From Streptomyces sp. NBC_01775 (GTDB lineage Bacteria > Actinomycetota > Actinomycetes > Streptomycetales > Streptomycetaceae): 64,000 nt of DNA. A model generated the notes under the pieces. That model was not told where the DNA came from. It saw only the letters and a list, made by a program, of their open reading frames with translations, and made no database searches. This document shows positions 8,174-16,141 of the stretch, piece by piece; the stretch's first letter is position 1, and each line of letters starts with the position of its first letter. The stretch covers positions 6,386,001 to 6,450,000 of the forward strand of contig NZ_CP109104.1 in assembly GCF_035917675.1 (NCBI RefSeq), in the 5' to 3' direction. The position numbers were made by a program, and so were the translations under genes.

Positions 8174-8333
8174 GGGTGCGCACGCTACGGCGTACGTGTG
8201 CCTCCGGCAGGTGCTTTATGGGCTGCCCGTTCTGTGGCCTGTCCGGCGGATCTTTCTGTTGCCCTTTTCCTGGTGCTGAGCGGGGGGCTGCCCCTGGCTG
8301 TGCTGTGCGGACTGCGGGTGCGTATGCGCTTGC

Positions 8334-8373
8334 CGCGCAGTTCCCCACGCCCCTTTGGGGCGCCCCGGCGCCG
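8334..8373. repeat. Dispersed Streptomyces-type intergenic element
   Basis: The stretch GCGCAGTTCCCCACGCCCC followed by TTTGGGGCGC forms a short hairpin (CGCCCC/GGGGCG). From memory this motif recurs between genes in many Streptomyces genomes; a related block lies upstream of dnaG at about 49350-49375. The rest of the 326-bp gap 8174-8499 shows no gene. Confidence 0.45.
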
Positions 8374-8499
8374 GGCACGCGTCGGGCCCGAAGTGCGCGG
8401 TCCCTCCGGCGGCGTGGCCGGAAGCACGTCTTACCGAACGGGCGTACCCCGGCCACAATGAGCCCGTCAGCCACCGGCCCCGACTCCCCAGGAGGCGCT

Positions 8500-9195
8500 A
8501 TGCGCGCCGCTCGCGCCGTACGTGCCGTCCTCGGCCTGCTGCTGCCCCTGATGGTGACGGCCGCCATGGGGGCTCAGGCGACAGCCGCGCCCGCCCCCGC
8601 CCCCGCTTCCGCCGTAACGGCGATCCGCGGGGGCGACGCCCTCTACAGCAGCGCTGGTTCACGCTGCGCCGTCGGCTTCAACGCGACGGACGGCAACGCC
8701 TTCTACGCACTCATGCCGGGCCTCTGCGGCAGCGCGGGCACGCAGTGGTTCGCGGACGCCCAGCGGCAGGTTCCCGTGGGGGAGACGGTCACCTCGCACT
8801 TCCCCGGCGGGAACTACTCGGTCATCCGGTACACCGACCCGGATCTGGAGTACCCCAGCGAAGTCACCACGAGCACCGGCCCGTCCCGCGTCGAGCGGGC
8901 CATCGCGCCCGCCCCCGGGATGCGGATCTGCCGCTCGGGTCCGGGCAGCGGCTGGCGCTGCGGCGCGATCCAGCAGGTCAACGTGTCCGTCCAGTACCCC
9001 GAGGGCGTCGTCAACGGCCTCTTCCGGGCGAACGTGTGCGCGGAGCCCGGCGACATCGGCGGGCCGGCGGTGTCCGGCGACGCCGCCGTCGGCGTCCTCG
9101 TCTCCGCCACGGGCAACTGCGCGACGGGCGGCACGACTTACTACCAGCCCGTGGTGGGGCCCCTGTCCGAAACGGGGCTCAGGGTCGGCTACTAG
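8500..9195 (+). CDS. Secreted S1 (streptogrisin-like) protease homologue lacking the catalytic triad
   Basis: 231 residues with a signal peptide (AVRAVLGLLLPLMVTAAMGA, cleavage near 30). The mature part follows the streptogrisin fold: disulfide Cys56/Cys76, ICRSGPGSGWRCGAIQ (about 143-157), VSVQYPEGVVNGL, and NVCAEPGDIGGPA near 179-190. Each catalytic residue is changed. The TAGHC histidine is Leu75 (ALMPGLCGS), the aspartate of the usual DYG strand is Asn105 (GGNYSVIRYT), and the GDSGG serine is Ile186 (GDIGG). The fold signatures and disulfides are otherwise intact and the frame is open, so this is an inactive pseudo-enzyme under selection rather than a decaying gene. Start ATG 8500 has GGAGG four bases upstream. 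It may bind peptides or a protease inhibitor (inference). Confidence 0.85.
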   Translation: MRAARAVRAVLGLLLPLMVTAAMGAQATAAPAPAPASAVTAIRGGDALYSSAGSRCAVGFNATDGNAFYALMPGLCGSAGTQWFADAQRQVPVGETVTSHFPGGNYSVIRYTDPDLEYPSEVTTSTGPSRVERAIAPAPGMRICRSGPGSGWRCGAIQQVNVSVQYPEGVVNGLFRANVCAEPGDIGGPAVSGDAAVGVLVSATGNCATGGTTYYQPVVGPLSETGLRVGY

Positions 9196-9257
9196 ACGGC
9201 CGATTCCGAGGCGGGCGCCTTCTTGTGGATCACCGTGCGGACCACATCGGCGGTGGG

Positions 9258-9953
9258 TCAGCCCACGCCGATGGGGTTGATGAAGGTGCCGGGACGGGTG
9301 GCGCCGGTCTGGTCCAGGACGGCGCCGCCGTAGGGCCACTTGAGGGTGACGTGGGTGGTCTCGTTGGGCGGGGTGATCAGGACCTTGCTCGGCAGGAACG
9401 GCTTGGTGTCCTTGAGGTCCCTGGGGACCGGCAGGATGGTCATGTCGACCATGGCGGTGTCGTCGCCGGGCTTCAGGGTGATGGTGCTCGGTGTGATCGC
9501 GGCGCGGCGCAGGTCCCAGGTTTCGCCGGACTCGCTGATCAGGCGGACGCCCGGGAAGCCGCGCAGGGTGCAGGTGCGGTCACCGCTGTTCGTCAGCCGG
9601 ATCGAGGCGGACTGCTGGTTCTGGGCGTCCATGTCCGGGCGGCCACCGTGCGGGCCGCCCCAGCTGAAGTCCAGTTCGCCGGTGTGGCAGCGCTTGCTGG
9701 TGGTGGCCGAGGCGGAGGTGCTGTTGATGGCGTCGGTGCGTGAGCCCTTCTCGGCGGTCTTCTTCGCTTTGGCCACCTTGGCATCGCCCGTGCCCTGCTT
9801 GCCGGACGCGGAGTCCTTCGCCGCGGAGTGTGCGCCGGCCTTGGAAGAGGACTCCCCGGAGGAGGAGTTGCACGCGGTGGCGCCCGCGCCGACCGCGATG
9901 ACGGCCAGCACGGCGGCGGTGCAGCGAACGGCGCGGTTGAGCTTGGTGTTCAT
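9258..9953 (-). CDS. DUF4232 lipoprotein
   Basis: 231 residues. A lipoprotein signal ends in the lipobox GATAC, with Cys28 the lipidated residue. A Ser/Lys/Ala-rich linker (about 29-85) leads to a DUF4232 domain starting near the paired cysteine in KRCHTGEL and containing TNSGDRTCTLRGFPGVRL, the family hallmark. The domain is an immunoglobulin-like fold displayed outside the membrane; no function is established. GAGGAA precedes the ATG at 9953. It is a single-gene unit, tail-to-tail with the protease homologue. Confidence 0.88.
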   Translation of the reverse strand: MNTKLNRAVRCTAAVLAVIAVGAGATACNSSSGESSSKAGAHSAAKDSASGKQGTGDAKVAKAKKTAEKGSRTDAINSTSASATTSKRCHTGELDFSWGGPHGGRPDMDAQNQQSASIRLTNSGDRTCTLRGFPGVRLISESGETWDLRRAAITPSTITLKPGDDTAMVDMTILPVPRDLKDTKPFLPSKVLITPPNETTHVTLKWPYGGAVLDQTGATRPGTFINPIGVG

Positions 9954-10222
9954 GGTTCCTCTTTTCCGGCGTCGGGCCTTCGTCCGGCGCTCCCCGTATC
10001 CAGTGCAGCGTTACGAGAGGTGAGATGTGCTCCCGGCGGGGGAAGTTCACGGGACCAGGGGGAAAGATTGTCCGGAACCTGTAACGGCCACCCACTCCGT
10101 CGCCGCAGCTCGACCGGCCGCCCCACCGCTCAGCCCCGCTGCCTGGCCCCGCCGCCCGACCACCTGCCGCCACCGCTCCGTCTGAGTGAACCGCGCTGCC
10201 GGAACTCGCGTTGTGACGGTCG

Positions 10223-11722
10223 GTGTCACTGCCAGACGAACGGGGCCAGGGGTTGAAGATCAGTACACCGGCCACGGCCGACACCGGCTCCGCCGCGGAG
10301 GCCGAGGCGGGGCGCGGCAACGGCCGCCCCTCACCTCCGTCGGTATGGCGGCAAGGGCTGCGCTGGTCACGCCGGCTGCTCGCCGTGCTGGTCAGCGTCT
10401 GCGCCCTGCTGGGCACGGTGCGGCTGGCCGTACCCGCCACCACGGGCACGGAGGGCGAACCGCCCGGGGTCCTGCGGCAGCTGACGTTCCTGCGTGAGGA
10501 GCTGGACGACGGGGCCGGCGAATCCGCGCAGCAGATGTTCCCCGAGGGCTACTTCTTCCTGCACGCGCTCTACGGTCTGAGCTGGGTCGAGACCGGAATG
10601 CGCAAGCCGGTCGGCGAGCGGTCGACGGCGCTGCGAGAGGCACGGTGGGCGCTGGGGCGGCTGGACTCTCCGTCCGGCCGCGCCCCGTTCAGCCGGGGCC
10701 TCACCCCGCCGTACGGCGTCTTCCACCGTGGCTGGAGCAACTGGCTGCGCGGCGGGGTGCTGAGCCTGCAACCGGCCGGGCACCGCGATCCGTCCGAGGT
10801 GCGCCGGTTCGCCCGTGACTCGGCCGCGCTCGGTGCGGCTTTCGACGCCTCCAAGTCGCCGTACTTGGAGGCGTATCCCGGTCAGGCGTGGCCGGTCGAC
10901 TCGACCGTGGCGATGGCGTCGCTGCGGCTGCACGACACCCTGCTGCCCGACCGGTTCGCCGAAACCGTCCGGCGGTGGCTGCGGGAGGTGCACCGACGGC
11001 TCGACCCGCGCACCGGACTGCTCCCGCACCGGGCCGCGCCGGACACCGGCGACCCGATCGAGGTGGCCAGGGGCTCCTCGCAGAGCCTCATCCAGCGTTT
11101 TCTGGTCGACATCGACCCGGTCTTCGCCGGTGAGCAATACCTGCGTTTCCGGGACCGGTACATCGCCTCACCTCTCGGCCTCGGGCCGGCCGTGCGGGAG
11201 TACCCCGACGGCATGGACGGCCCGGGCGACGTCGACTCCGGTCCGCTCCCGCTCGGTGTGAGCATGCCGGCGAGCGTGGTCACCATCGGCGCGGCCCAGA
11301 TCCACGGCGACGCCCCGCTCGCCGGCGCGCTGGCCAACGTCAGCGAACTGGCCGGCCTGCCGATCGACACCCCCTGGACCAAGCGGTACGCCCTTGGTCT
11401 GGCCCCGATCGGTGACGCGTTCCTGGTCTGGTCGAAGACCGCACGGCCGTGGGTGGTGAAGGCGCCGCACCCGCCACCGGCGCAGCTCCCGGCGTGGTGG
11501 CGCATCCCGCTGCTGTCGCTCCTGGCCGTGCTCGGCGCCGCGCCATGGCTGCCCGCGCTGGTGCGCCGCTACCGACGCGGGACCTTGCCGGGGTGGGGGA
11601 AGTCGTCGGGCCGGACCGGCGGGTCGCCTGACGCCGACTACGCGCGCAGCCCGCGCAGGACGAGCGCGAGGACGCCGCGGAAGGCCTCGTCGATACCGGG
11701 GGAGGACCACTCGGCCATGTAA
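10223..11722 (+). CDS. Conserved membrane-anchored protein of unknown function
   Basis: About 499 residues. A transmembrane helix lies at about 50-70 (RRLLAVLVSVCALLGTVRLA) and a second near the end (WWRIPLLSLLAVLGAAPWLPALV), so the central 350 residues are probably extracytoplasmic. That part is rich in Trp and Arg, with an alpha-helical look (WRALREARWALGRL-type helices, GVFHRGWSNWLRGG), reminiscent of alpha/alpha-barrel proteins, but I cannot name a family. The GTG start is uncertain; no good ribosome site is seen and a TTG at 10253 is also possible. The last 85 bp overlap the convergent TetR gene, which is unusual and may mean the true C-terminus evolved by stop loss. Confidence 0.7.
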   Translation: MSLPDERGQGLKISTPATADTGSAAEAEAGRGNGRPSPPSVWRQGLRWSRRLLAVLVSVCALLGTVRLAVPATTGTEGEPPGVLRQLTFLREELDDGAGESAQQMFPEGYFFLHALYGLSWVETGMRKPVGERSTALREARWALGRLDSPSGRAPFSRGLTPPYGVFHRGWSNWLRGGVLSLQPAGHRDPSEVRRFARDSAALGAAFDASKSPYLEAYPGQAWPVDSTVAMASLRLHDTLLPDRFAETVRRWLREVHRRLDPRTGLLPHRAAPDTGDPIEVARGSSQSLIQRFLVDIDPVFAGEQYLRFRDRYIASPLGLGPAVREYPDGMDGPGDVDSGPLPLGVSMPASVVTIGAAQIHGDAPLAGALANVSELAGLPIDTPWTKRYALGLAPIGDAFLVWSKTARPWVVKAPHPPPAQLPAWWRIPLLSLLAVLGAAPWLPALVRRYRRGTLPGWGKSSGRTGGSPDADYARSPRRTSARTPRKASSIPGEDHSAM

Positions 11723-12225
11723 CGGGGATCGTGGAAGCGGGCGGTGGTGTCGAGGACGGCGCGGGCCGTCGTCGTCGTGTCCACGGAGGGTGGCGCGAAG
11801 GCGCCCGCTTCGATGCCGTCGTCGATGATGTGCGCGAGCTGCGCGATCAGTCCCTCGACGTACGCGTTGACGACCGTACTGGCCTCGCCCGCCAACGTCA
11901 CGTAGGTGGCGAACAGTTCGGGGTCGTCGCCCGCCTTGTGCTTCTTCGCGGTGAACAGGCTCGCCAGCCAGTTCTCCAGCCGCTCCTCGGGCGGCGCCGC
12001 GGAGGCGACGACGCCTTCCAGCTTCGCGCTGGTGCGATCCAGCCACCGCTTGGTGACCGCGTCACGCAGCGCCGCCTTGGTGCGGAAGTGGCGGTAGACG
12101 CTGCCGTGGCTGACCCCGAGCGCGCGGGCGACGTCCACCACGGTGGCCTTCGCCGGGCCGTAGCGGCGCAGCACCTCCTCGGTGGCTTCGAGGACGCGTT
12201 CGGGGGTCAGCGCTTCGGGGGGCAT
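11638..12225 (-). CDS. TetR/AcrR-family repressor
   Basis: 195 residues. The N-terminal TetR domain reads ALTPERVLEATEEVLRRYG then TVVDVARALGVSHGSVYRHF (helix-turn-helix about 27-46). The C-terminal ligand domain ends VLALVLRGLRA. It starts seven bases after the aldo/keto reductase stop, so the two genes form one operon. The perfect long inverted repeat upstream of the reductase is the obvious target, making this an autoregulated redox-gene repressor. The 3' end overlaps the convergent membrane-protein gene by 85 bp. Confidence 0.9.
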   Translation of the reverse strand: MPPEALTPERVLEATEEVLRRYGPAKATVVDVARALGVSHGSVYRHFRTKAALRDAVTKRWLDRTSAKLEGVVASAAPPEERLENWLASLFTAKKHKAGDDPELFATYVTLAGEASTVVNAYVEGLIAQLAHIIDDGIEAGAFAPPSVDTTTTARAVLDTTARFHDPRYMAEWSSPGIDEAFRGVLALVLRGLRA

Positions 12226-12232
12226 GGGTCCC

Positions 12233-13243
12233 TTACTTCTTCTTCTCGCTGTCGAGGCCGGCCATCTGGGCCGCCGGGTAGCGGTCGCCCGCCGCGGCGT
12301 CCGGCGGGACGGCCCGCTCGATGGCGGCGAGGTCGCCGGCATCGAGCGTAACGTCCAGGGCCCCGAGCGACTCCGCGAGGTGGTGGCGGGAGCGGGCCCC
12401 GAACAGGGGGACGATGTCCGCGCCCTGGGCCAGGACCCAGGCGATGGCGGTCTGCGCCGTGGTGGCGCCCTTCGCCTCGGCGACCTTGCTCAGGGCGTCG
12501 GTGAGGTCGAGATTGCGCTGGAGGTTCTCCCCCGTGAAGCGCGGGCTCATGGCGCGGAAGTCGTTCGTGGACAGCTGCCGGTCGCGGGACCAGTGGTCGC
12601 TGAGCAGGCCGCGCGAGAGGACGCCGTAGGCGGTGACGCCGATGCCCAGTTCGCGCGCCGTCGGCAGGATCTCCTCCTCGATGCCGCGCGAGAGCAGCGA
12701 GTACTCGATCTGGAGGTCGCTGACCGGGGTGACGGAGGCGGCCCGGCGCAGGGTGTCGGCGCCGGCCTCGGACAGCCCCACGTGCCGTACGTGTCCGGCC
12801 TCGATCAGCTCGGCGACGGCGCCGACGGTCTCCTCGATCGGCACGTCCGGGTCGACGCGGGCGATGCGGTAGACGTCGATGTGGTCGACGCCGAGCCGCT
12901 GAAGGCTGTACGCGGCGAAGTTCTTCACGGCGGCCGGGCGGCCGTCATGGCCGACCCAGCCGCCGTCCGGATCCCGCAGGGCGCCGAACTTCACGCTGGT
13001 CAGGGCCTTTTCACGGGCAGCGGCCGGGGCCGAGCGCAGGGCCTCGCCGACCAGCATCTCGTTGTGGCCCATGGCGTAGAAGTCGCCCGTGTCCAACAGG
13101 GTGATGCCCGCGTCCAGCGCCTCGTGGACGGTCGCGATCGACTCGGCGCGATCGCTGTCGCCGTACATCGGGGACATGCTCATGCAGCCGAGGCCGAGAG
13201 CGGAGGTGCGGGGGCCGGTGGTGCCGAGGGTGCGGGTCTGCAT
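12233..13243 (-). CDS. Aldo/keto reductase
   Basis: 336 residues, TIM-barrel AKR. The N-terminal LGLGCMSMSPMYG, catalytic Asp and Tyr in LLDTGDFYAMGHNEMLVGEAL (about 50-70), and Lys in TSVKFG (about 84) are present. The usual catalytic His position (YQHRVDP in YajO-like enzymes) reads YRIARVDP, so the histidine is absent; from memory a bacterial subfamily shares this. The C-terminal FGARSRHHLAESLGAL binds NADPH. It reduces aldehydes or ketones; the substrate is unknown. It is first in an operon with a TetR repressor. Confidence 0.9.
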   Translation of the reverse strand: MQTRTLGTTGPRTSALGLGCMSMSPMYGDSDRAESIATVHEALDAGITLLDTGDFYAMGHNEMLVGEALRSAPAAAREKALTSVKFGALRDPDGGWVGHDGRPAAVKNFAAYSLQRLGVDHIDVYRIARVDPDVPIEETVGAVAELIEAGHVRHVGLSEAGADTLRRAASVTPVSDLQIEYSLLSRGIEEEILPTARELGIGVTAYGVLSRGLLSDHWSRDRQLSTNDFRAMSPRFTGENLQRNLDLTDALSKVAEAKGATTAQTAIAWVLAQGADIVPLFGARSRHHLAESLGALDVTLDAGDLAAIERAVPPDAAAGDRYPAAQMAGLDSEKKK

Positions 13244-13303
13244 GAGGGGTTTCTCCTCGGGGTGGGGGCGTGGAGTGTCGGGGCGTTACGGGGTCCAGAG
13301 TGC

Positions 13304-13341
13304 ATGACAGCTGACAGATGCGCAAATCTGTCAGCTGTCAT
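13304..13341. promoter_or_regulatory. Perfect 16-bp inverted repeat, TetR operator
   Basis: ATGACAGCTGACAGAT (13304-13319) and ATCTGTCAGCTGTCAT (13326-13341) are exact reverse complements separated by GCGCAA. Each arm itself contains two TGACAG/CTGTCA units, so two overlapping dimers could bind. It lies 60 bp upstream of the aldo/keto reductase start and is the likely site of the TetR protein made from the same operon. Confidence 0.8.
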
Positions 13342-13380
13342 CTGATTGCTGTTATCCGTTAGGTGTCGGACACGATCTGT

Positions 13381-13450
13381 CACCCGTCACCCGTCACCCG
13401 TCACCCGTCACCCGTCACCCGTCACCCGTCACCCGTCACCCGTCACCCGT
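13381..13450. repeat. Tandem heptanucleotide repeat, 10 copies of CACCCGT
   Basis: Ten exact copies of CACCCGT occupy 13381-13450, immediately after the stop codon of the leftward MFS gene (the stop shares the last T). The array lies between that stop and the TetR operator. It has the purity of a slippage-prone microsatellite. Confidence 0.95.
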
Positions 13451-14916
13451 CAATGACCCAGCGCCCTCGGCAGCCGCATCCCCTGCACCACCAGCGTCGC
13501 CAGCCCCACCACCTGCACGAGCAGCACGATCGTCAGCGCTTCCCGCATCCCCAGGTGCGGTATCAGCGCCAGGAACAGCGAGCCCAGCGTGGCCACGCCC
13601 AGCGCCAGCCCCGACTGCTGGGCGGTCGCCGCCAGCCCGCTGCCCGCGCCCGCACGCGCTGCGGGCACGGCGGAGAGAATGACGCGGAAGTATGTGGGCA
13701 GCTGGAGCCCGCTGCCTACGCCGCACAGCAGCAGCCCCGGCGCGAGCGCGAGCGGCGCCAGCCCTGTCCAGCCCTGCCAGAGGGTGGCCATGACGGTCGC
13801 CAGGCCGGCCGTCTGCGCCACGGCGCTCAACGCCAGTACGCTTCCGGCGCCGAGCCGGTCGGTGAGCCGGGGCGCGAGGACGGAGGCGGCGAACTGCGCC
13901 ACGCCCATCGGCACCAGCGTGAGCCCGGCCGCCAACGGGCCGTAGTGCAGGCCCTGTTGCAGTGTGAGGGCGATCTCGAACATCCAGCTGCTGAAGCCCA
14001 GGAAGATCGGAGCGCCGGCCAGCAGCCCCCGCCGCACCCCGGGCTCTCGCAGCAGCGAGGGCGGCAACAGCGGGTCGCCTCCCGCCCGCTCCACGCGCCG
14101 CTCGACGGCGAAGAAGCCGTAGCCGAGGAAGGGCGCCGCGACCAGCAGTACGACGGACCACAGCGGCCACCCCGCGGCCCGCCCCTCGGTGAGGGGCAGC
14201 AGGAGCGCGGCCAGCGCCGAGGCCAGCAGTACGGTGCCCGCGAGGTCGCCGCGCGCGGGGGACTCCGAGCGGCTGTCCGGCACCGTGCGCAGCCCGAGCA
14301 GCAGGGCGAGCAGCACGACGGGCACGTTGATCAGGAAGATCGCCCGCCAGCCGCTGCCCCCGACATCGGCGGCGACGAGCACCCCGCCCAGCACCTGTCC
14401 CGTCACGATCGAGATGCCGCCGACGGAGCCGAACAGGCCGATGGCGCGGGTGCGTGCGCGCCCCTCCGTCGTCGCGTGGATCGTGGCCAGGACCTGCGGA
14501 AACATCATGGCCGACGCTGCGCCCTGGGCCATCCGCGCCCCGATGAGCCACCACGCGCCGGGGGCCAGCCCGCAGGCGAGCGAGGTGACTCCGAAGGCGA
14601 CCACGCCCCACAGGAACATCCGGCGGCGCCCGAAGGTGTCCCCGAGGCGTCCGCCGAGGACCAGCAGCGCCGCGTACGCGACGGCGTAGCTGGCGACGAC
14701 CATCTCCAGGGCTGCGGGGGAGGCGCCGAGATCGCGTTCGATGCTGGGGAAGGCGACGTTGACGACAAAGAAGTCGATCATGGGCAGGGCCGCACCGAGC
14801 AGCACGGTGAACAGCCCGAGGGGCCGCAGCGCCGTACCCGTGGTGCTCGCGCTCGCGCCCGTGGTGCCGCTGCCGTCGCCGGTGGTGCCGGTGTTGGTGG
14901 CGAGGTCTTGACTCAT
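13450..14916 (-). CDS. MFS drug exporter, DHA2 (14-helix) family
   Basis: 488 residues with the DHA2 motifs: LPMIDFFVVNVAFPSIERDL in helix 1 (motif D1), LGGRLGDTFGRRRMFL (motif A, about 85-100), LIGARMAQGAASAMMFPQVL (motif B), and the motif C region GSVGGISIVTGQVLGG. It is a proton-coupled exporter in the cytoplasmic membrane. It is divergent from an XRE/MmyB regulator across 100 bp of palindromic sequence, so the regulator probably controls it. A Thr/Gly/Ser-rich N-terminal tail precedes helix 1. Confidence 0.92.
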   Translation of the reverse strand: MSQDLATNTGTTGDGSGTTGASASTTGTALRPLGLFTVLLGAALPMIDFFVVNVAFPSIERDLGASPAALEMVVASYAVAYAALLVLGGRLGDTFGRRRMFLWGVVAFGVTSLACGLAPGAWWLIGARMAQGAASAMMFPQVLATIHATTEGRARTRAIGLFGSVGGISIVTGQVLGGVLVAADVGGSGWRAIFLINVPVVLLALLLGLRTVPDSRSESPARGDLAGTVLLASALAALLLPLTEGRAAGWPLWSVVLLVAAPFLGYGFFAVERRVERAGGDPLLPPSLLREPGVRRGLLAGAPIFLGFSSWMFEIALTLQQGLHYGPLAAGLTLVPMGVAQFAASVLAPRLTDRLGAGSVLALSAVAQTAGLATVMATLWQGWTGLAPLALAPGLLLCGVGSGLQLPTYFRVILSAVPAARAGAGSGLAATAQQSGLALGVATLGSLFLALIPHLGMREALTIVLLVQVVGLATLVVQGMRLPRALGH

Positions 14917-14942
14917 GGAATGAGCCTCAACCAGTTGTCAGC

Positions 14943-14999
14943 CTGGTACCAGACGCTCCTCATCCTGGTATCCGGACTACCTGGCAACAGGATGAACCA
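14943..14999. promoter_or_regulatory. Repeated CCTGGTA-type operator between MFS and XRE genes
   Basis: CTGGTACCAG (14943-14952) is a perfect 10-bp palindrome. Related blocks follow at ATCCTGGTATCC (about 14963), CCTGGCAACAGGAT (about 14980) and ATCCTGGTTCC (just after 15005). Four related sites in one short divergent gap suggest cooperative binding by the XRE/MmyB regulator. Confidence 0.55.
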
Positions 15000-15016
15000 T
15001 CCCGCATCCTGGTTCC

Positions 15017-15967
15017 ATGAGCGCGAGCACGATCCGGGCCGCCGGGTCAGGGGCACCTCTCGACGTGGGGCCGGAGACGCCCGGGGCCACCCCCGGCCCC
15101 GCCCCCGTCACCACAACGGCCGCCGACCGGATCCGGCGGGGCGAGCTGGCGGCCTTCCTGCGCAGCAGGCGCGAGCGGATCACCCCGGAGCAGGCCGGCC
15201 TTCCGCGCGGCCCGCGCCGCCGCACTCCGGGGCTGCGCCGCGAGGAGGTCGCGCACCTCTCGGCGGTCGGCGTGACCTGGTACACGTGGCTCGAACAGGC
15301 CCGCGACATCCAGGTGTCGGCGCAGGTGCTGGACGCGCTCTCGCGGGCACTGATGCTGGACTCCAGCGAGCGGGCCCACCTGTTCGCGCTCGGCGGCATC
15401 GCCGACCCGATGCCCACCGGCGAGACCACGGTGCTGCCGCCGGGCGTCCGTCAGATGCTCTCCCAGCTGGAGCCGTTCCCCGCCTGCGTCCAGAACGCGC
15501 GCTACGACATCGTGGCCTACAACCGCGTCTACGGCGGCCTCCTGGGCGACCTCGACGCCCACGCGCCCGAGGACCGCAACTGCATGTGGCTGGCCTTCAC
15601 CGATCCCGACTGGAGCGCGGCGATGCCCGACCGCGAGGAGACGGTCCGGCTGATGGCGGCCCGCTTCCGCTCCCGGATGGCCGAGCATCTCGCGGAGCCC
15701 GCATGGAAGGCGCTGCTCAAGCGGATGGAGCGGTCCTCGGCCGAGTTCCGGGAGCTGTGGGGACGGCACGAGGTGGCCCGCGCCGTCGACCAGACCAAGC
15801 GCTTCTTGAACGCCAGGGTCGGCATGCTGCGCTTCACGTATCACGGCCTGTGGCTCAGCCCCGCCGAGGGAGCGCGGATGGGCGTCTACGTCCCGCTCGA
15901 CGAGGAGACCCAGGCGCGGGTGGAGCGCCTCCACGCCCTCCTCGCCCAGGAGAAGCCGGAGGAGTGA
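15017..15967 (+). CDS. XRE-family regulator with MmyB-like ligand domain
   Basis: 316 residues. The helix-turn-helix lies at about 45-95 (RRRTPGLRREEVAHLSAVGV is the MmyB-type signature). The C-terminal domain is the PAS-like MmyB ligand domain, with YDIVAYNRVYGGLLGDLD near 160-178 and MLRFTYHGLWLSP near 275-288. In this large Streptomyces family the domain may bind fatty-acid-like ligands. The position divergent from an MFS exporter suggests it regulates that exporter and itself. Roughly 35 extra N-terminal residues, rich in Pro and Gly, may mean the true start is further in. Confidence 0.9.
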   Translation: MSASTIRAAGSGAPLDVGPETPGATPGPAPVTTTAADRIRRGELAAFLRSRRERITPEQAGLPRGPRRRTPGLRREEVAHLSAVGVTWYTWLEQARDIQVSAQVLDALSRALMLDSSERAHLFALGGIADPMPTGETTVLPPGVRQMLSQLEPFPACVQNARYDIVAYNRVYGGLLGDLDAHAPEDRNCMWLAFTDPDWSAAMPDREETVRLMAARFRSRMAEHLAEPAWKALLKRMERSSAEFRELWGRHEVARAVDQTKRFLNARVGMLRFTYHGLWLSPAEGARMGVYVPLDEETQARVERLHALLAQEKPEE

Positions 15968-16141
15968 CGGAACGCCCCATTCGCAAGCCCCATCCGTACG
16001 CCCGTCCGGTACGCCCCGTCCGTACGCCCCCGAGGGGCGGCCCGTGGATGGGAGACAATGGGTGTCCGCCCCCGCGCGGGGCCCCGCGAGGGGCCGCGCC
16101 CACCAGCCCGTACCCGTACGACCCGCGAGGATCCCCGTCCC

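Noticed and set aside
8500..9195. Active extracellular protease
   Set aside because: His, Asp and Ser are all replaced, so the name protease would be misleading.
11449..11631. Small plus-strand frames inside the membrane-protein gene
   Set aside because: They are out-of-frame products of the real gene with no ribosome site.
13381..13450. CRISPR-like repeat
   Set aside because: Units are seven bases with no spacers, so it is a plain tandem repeat.
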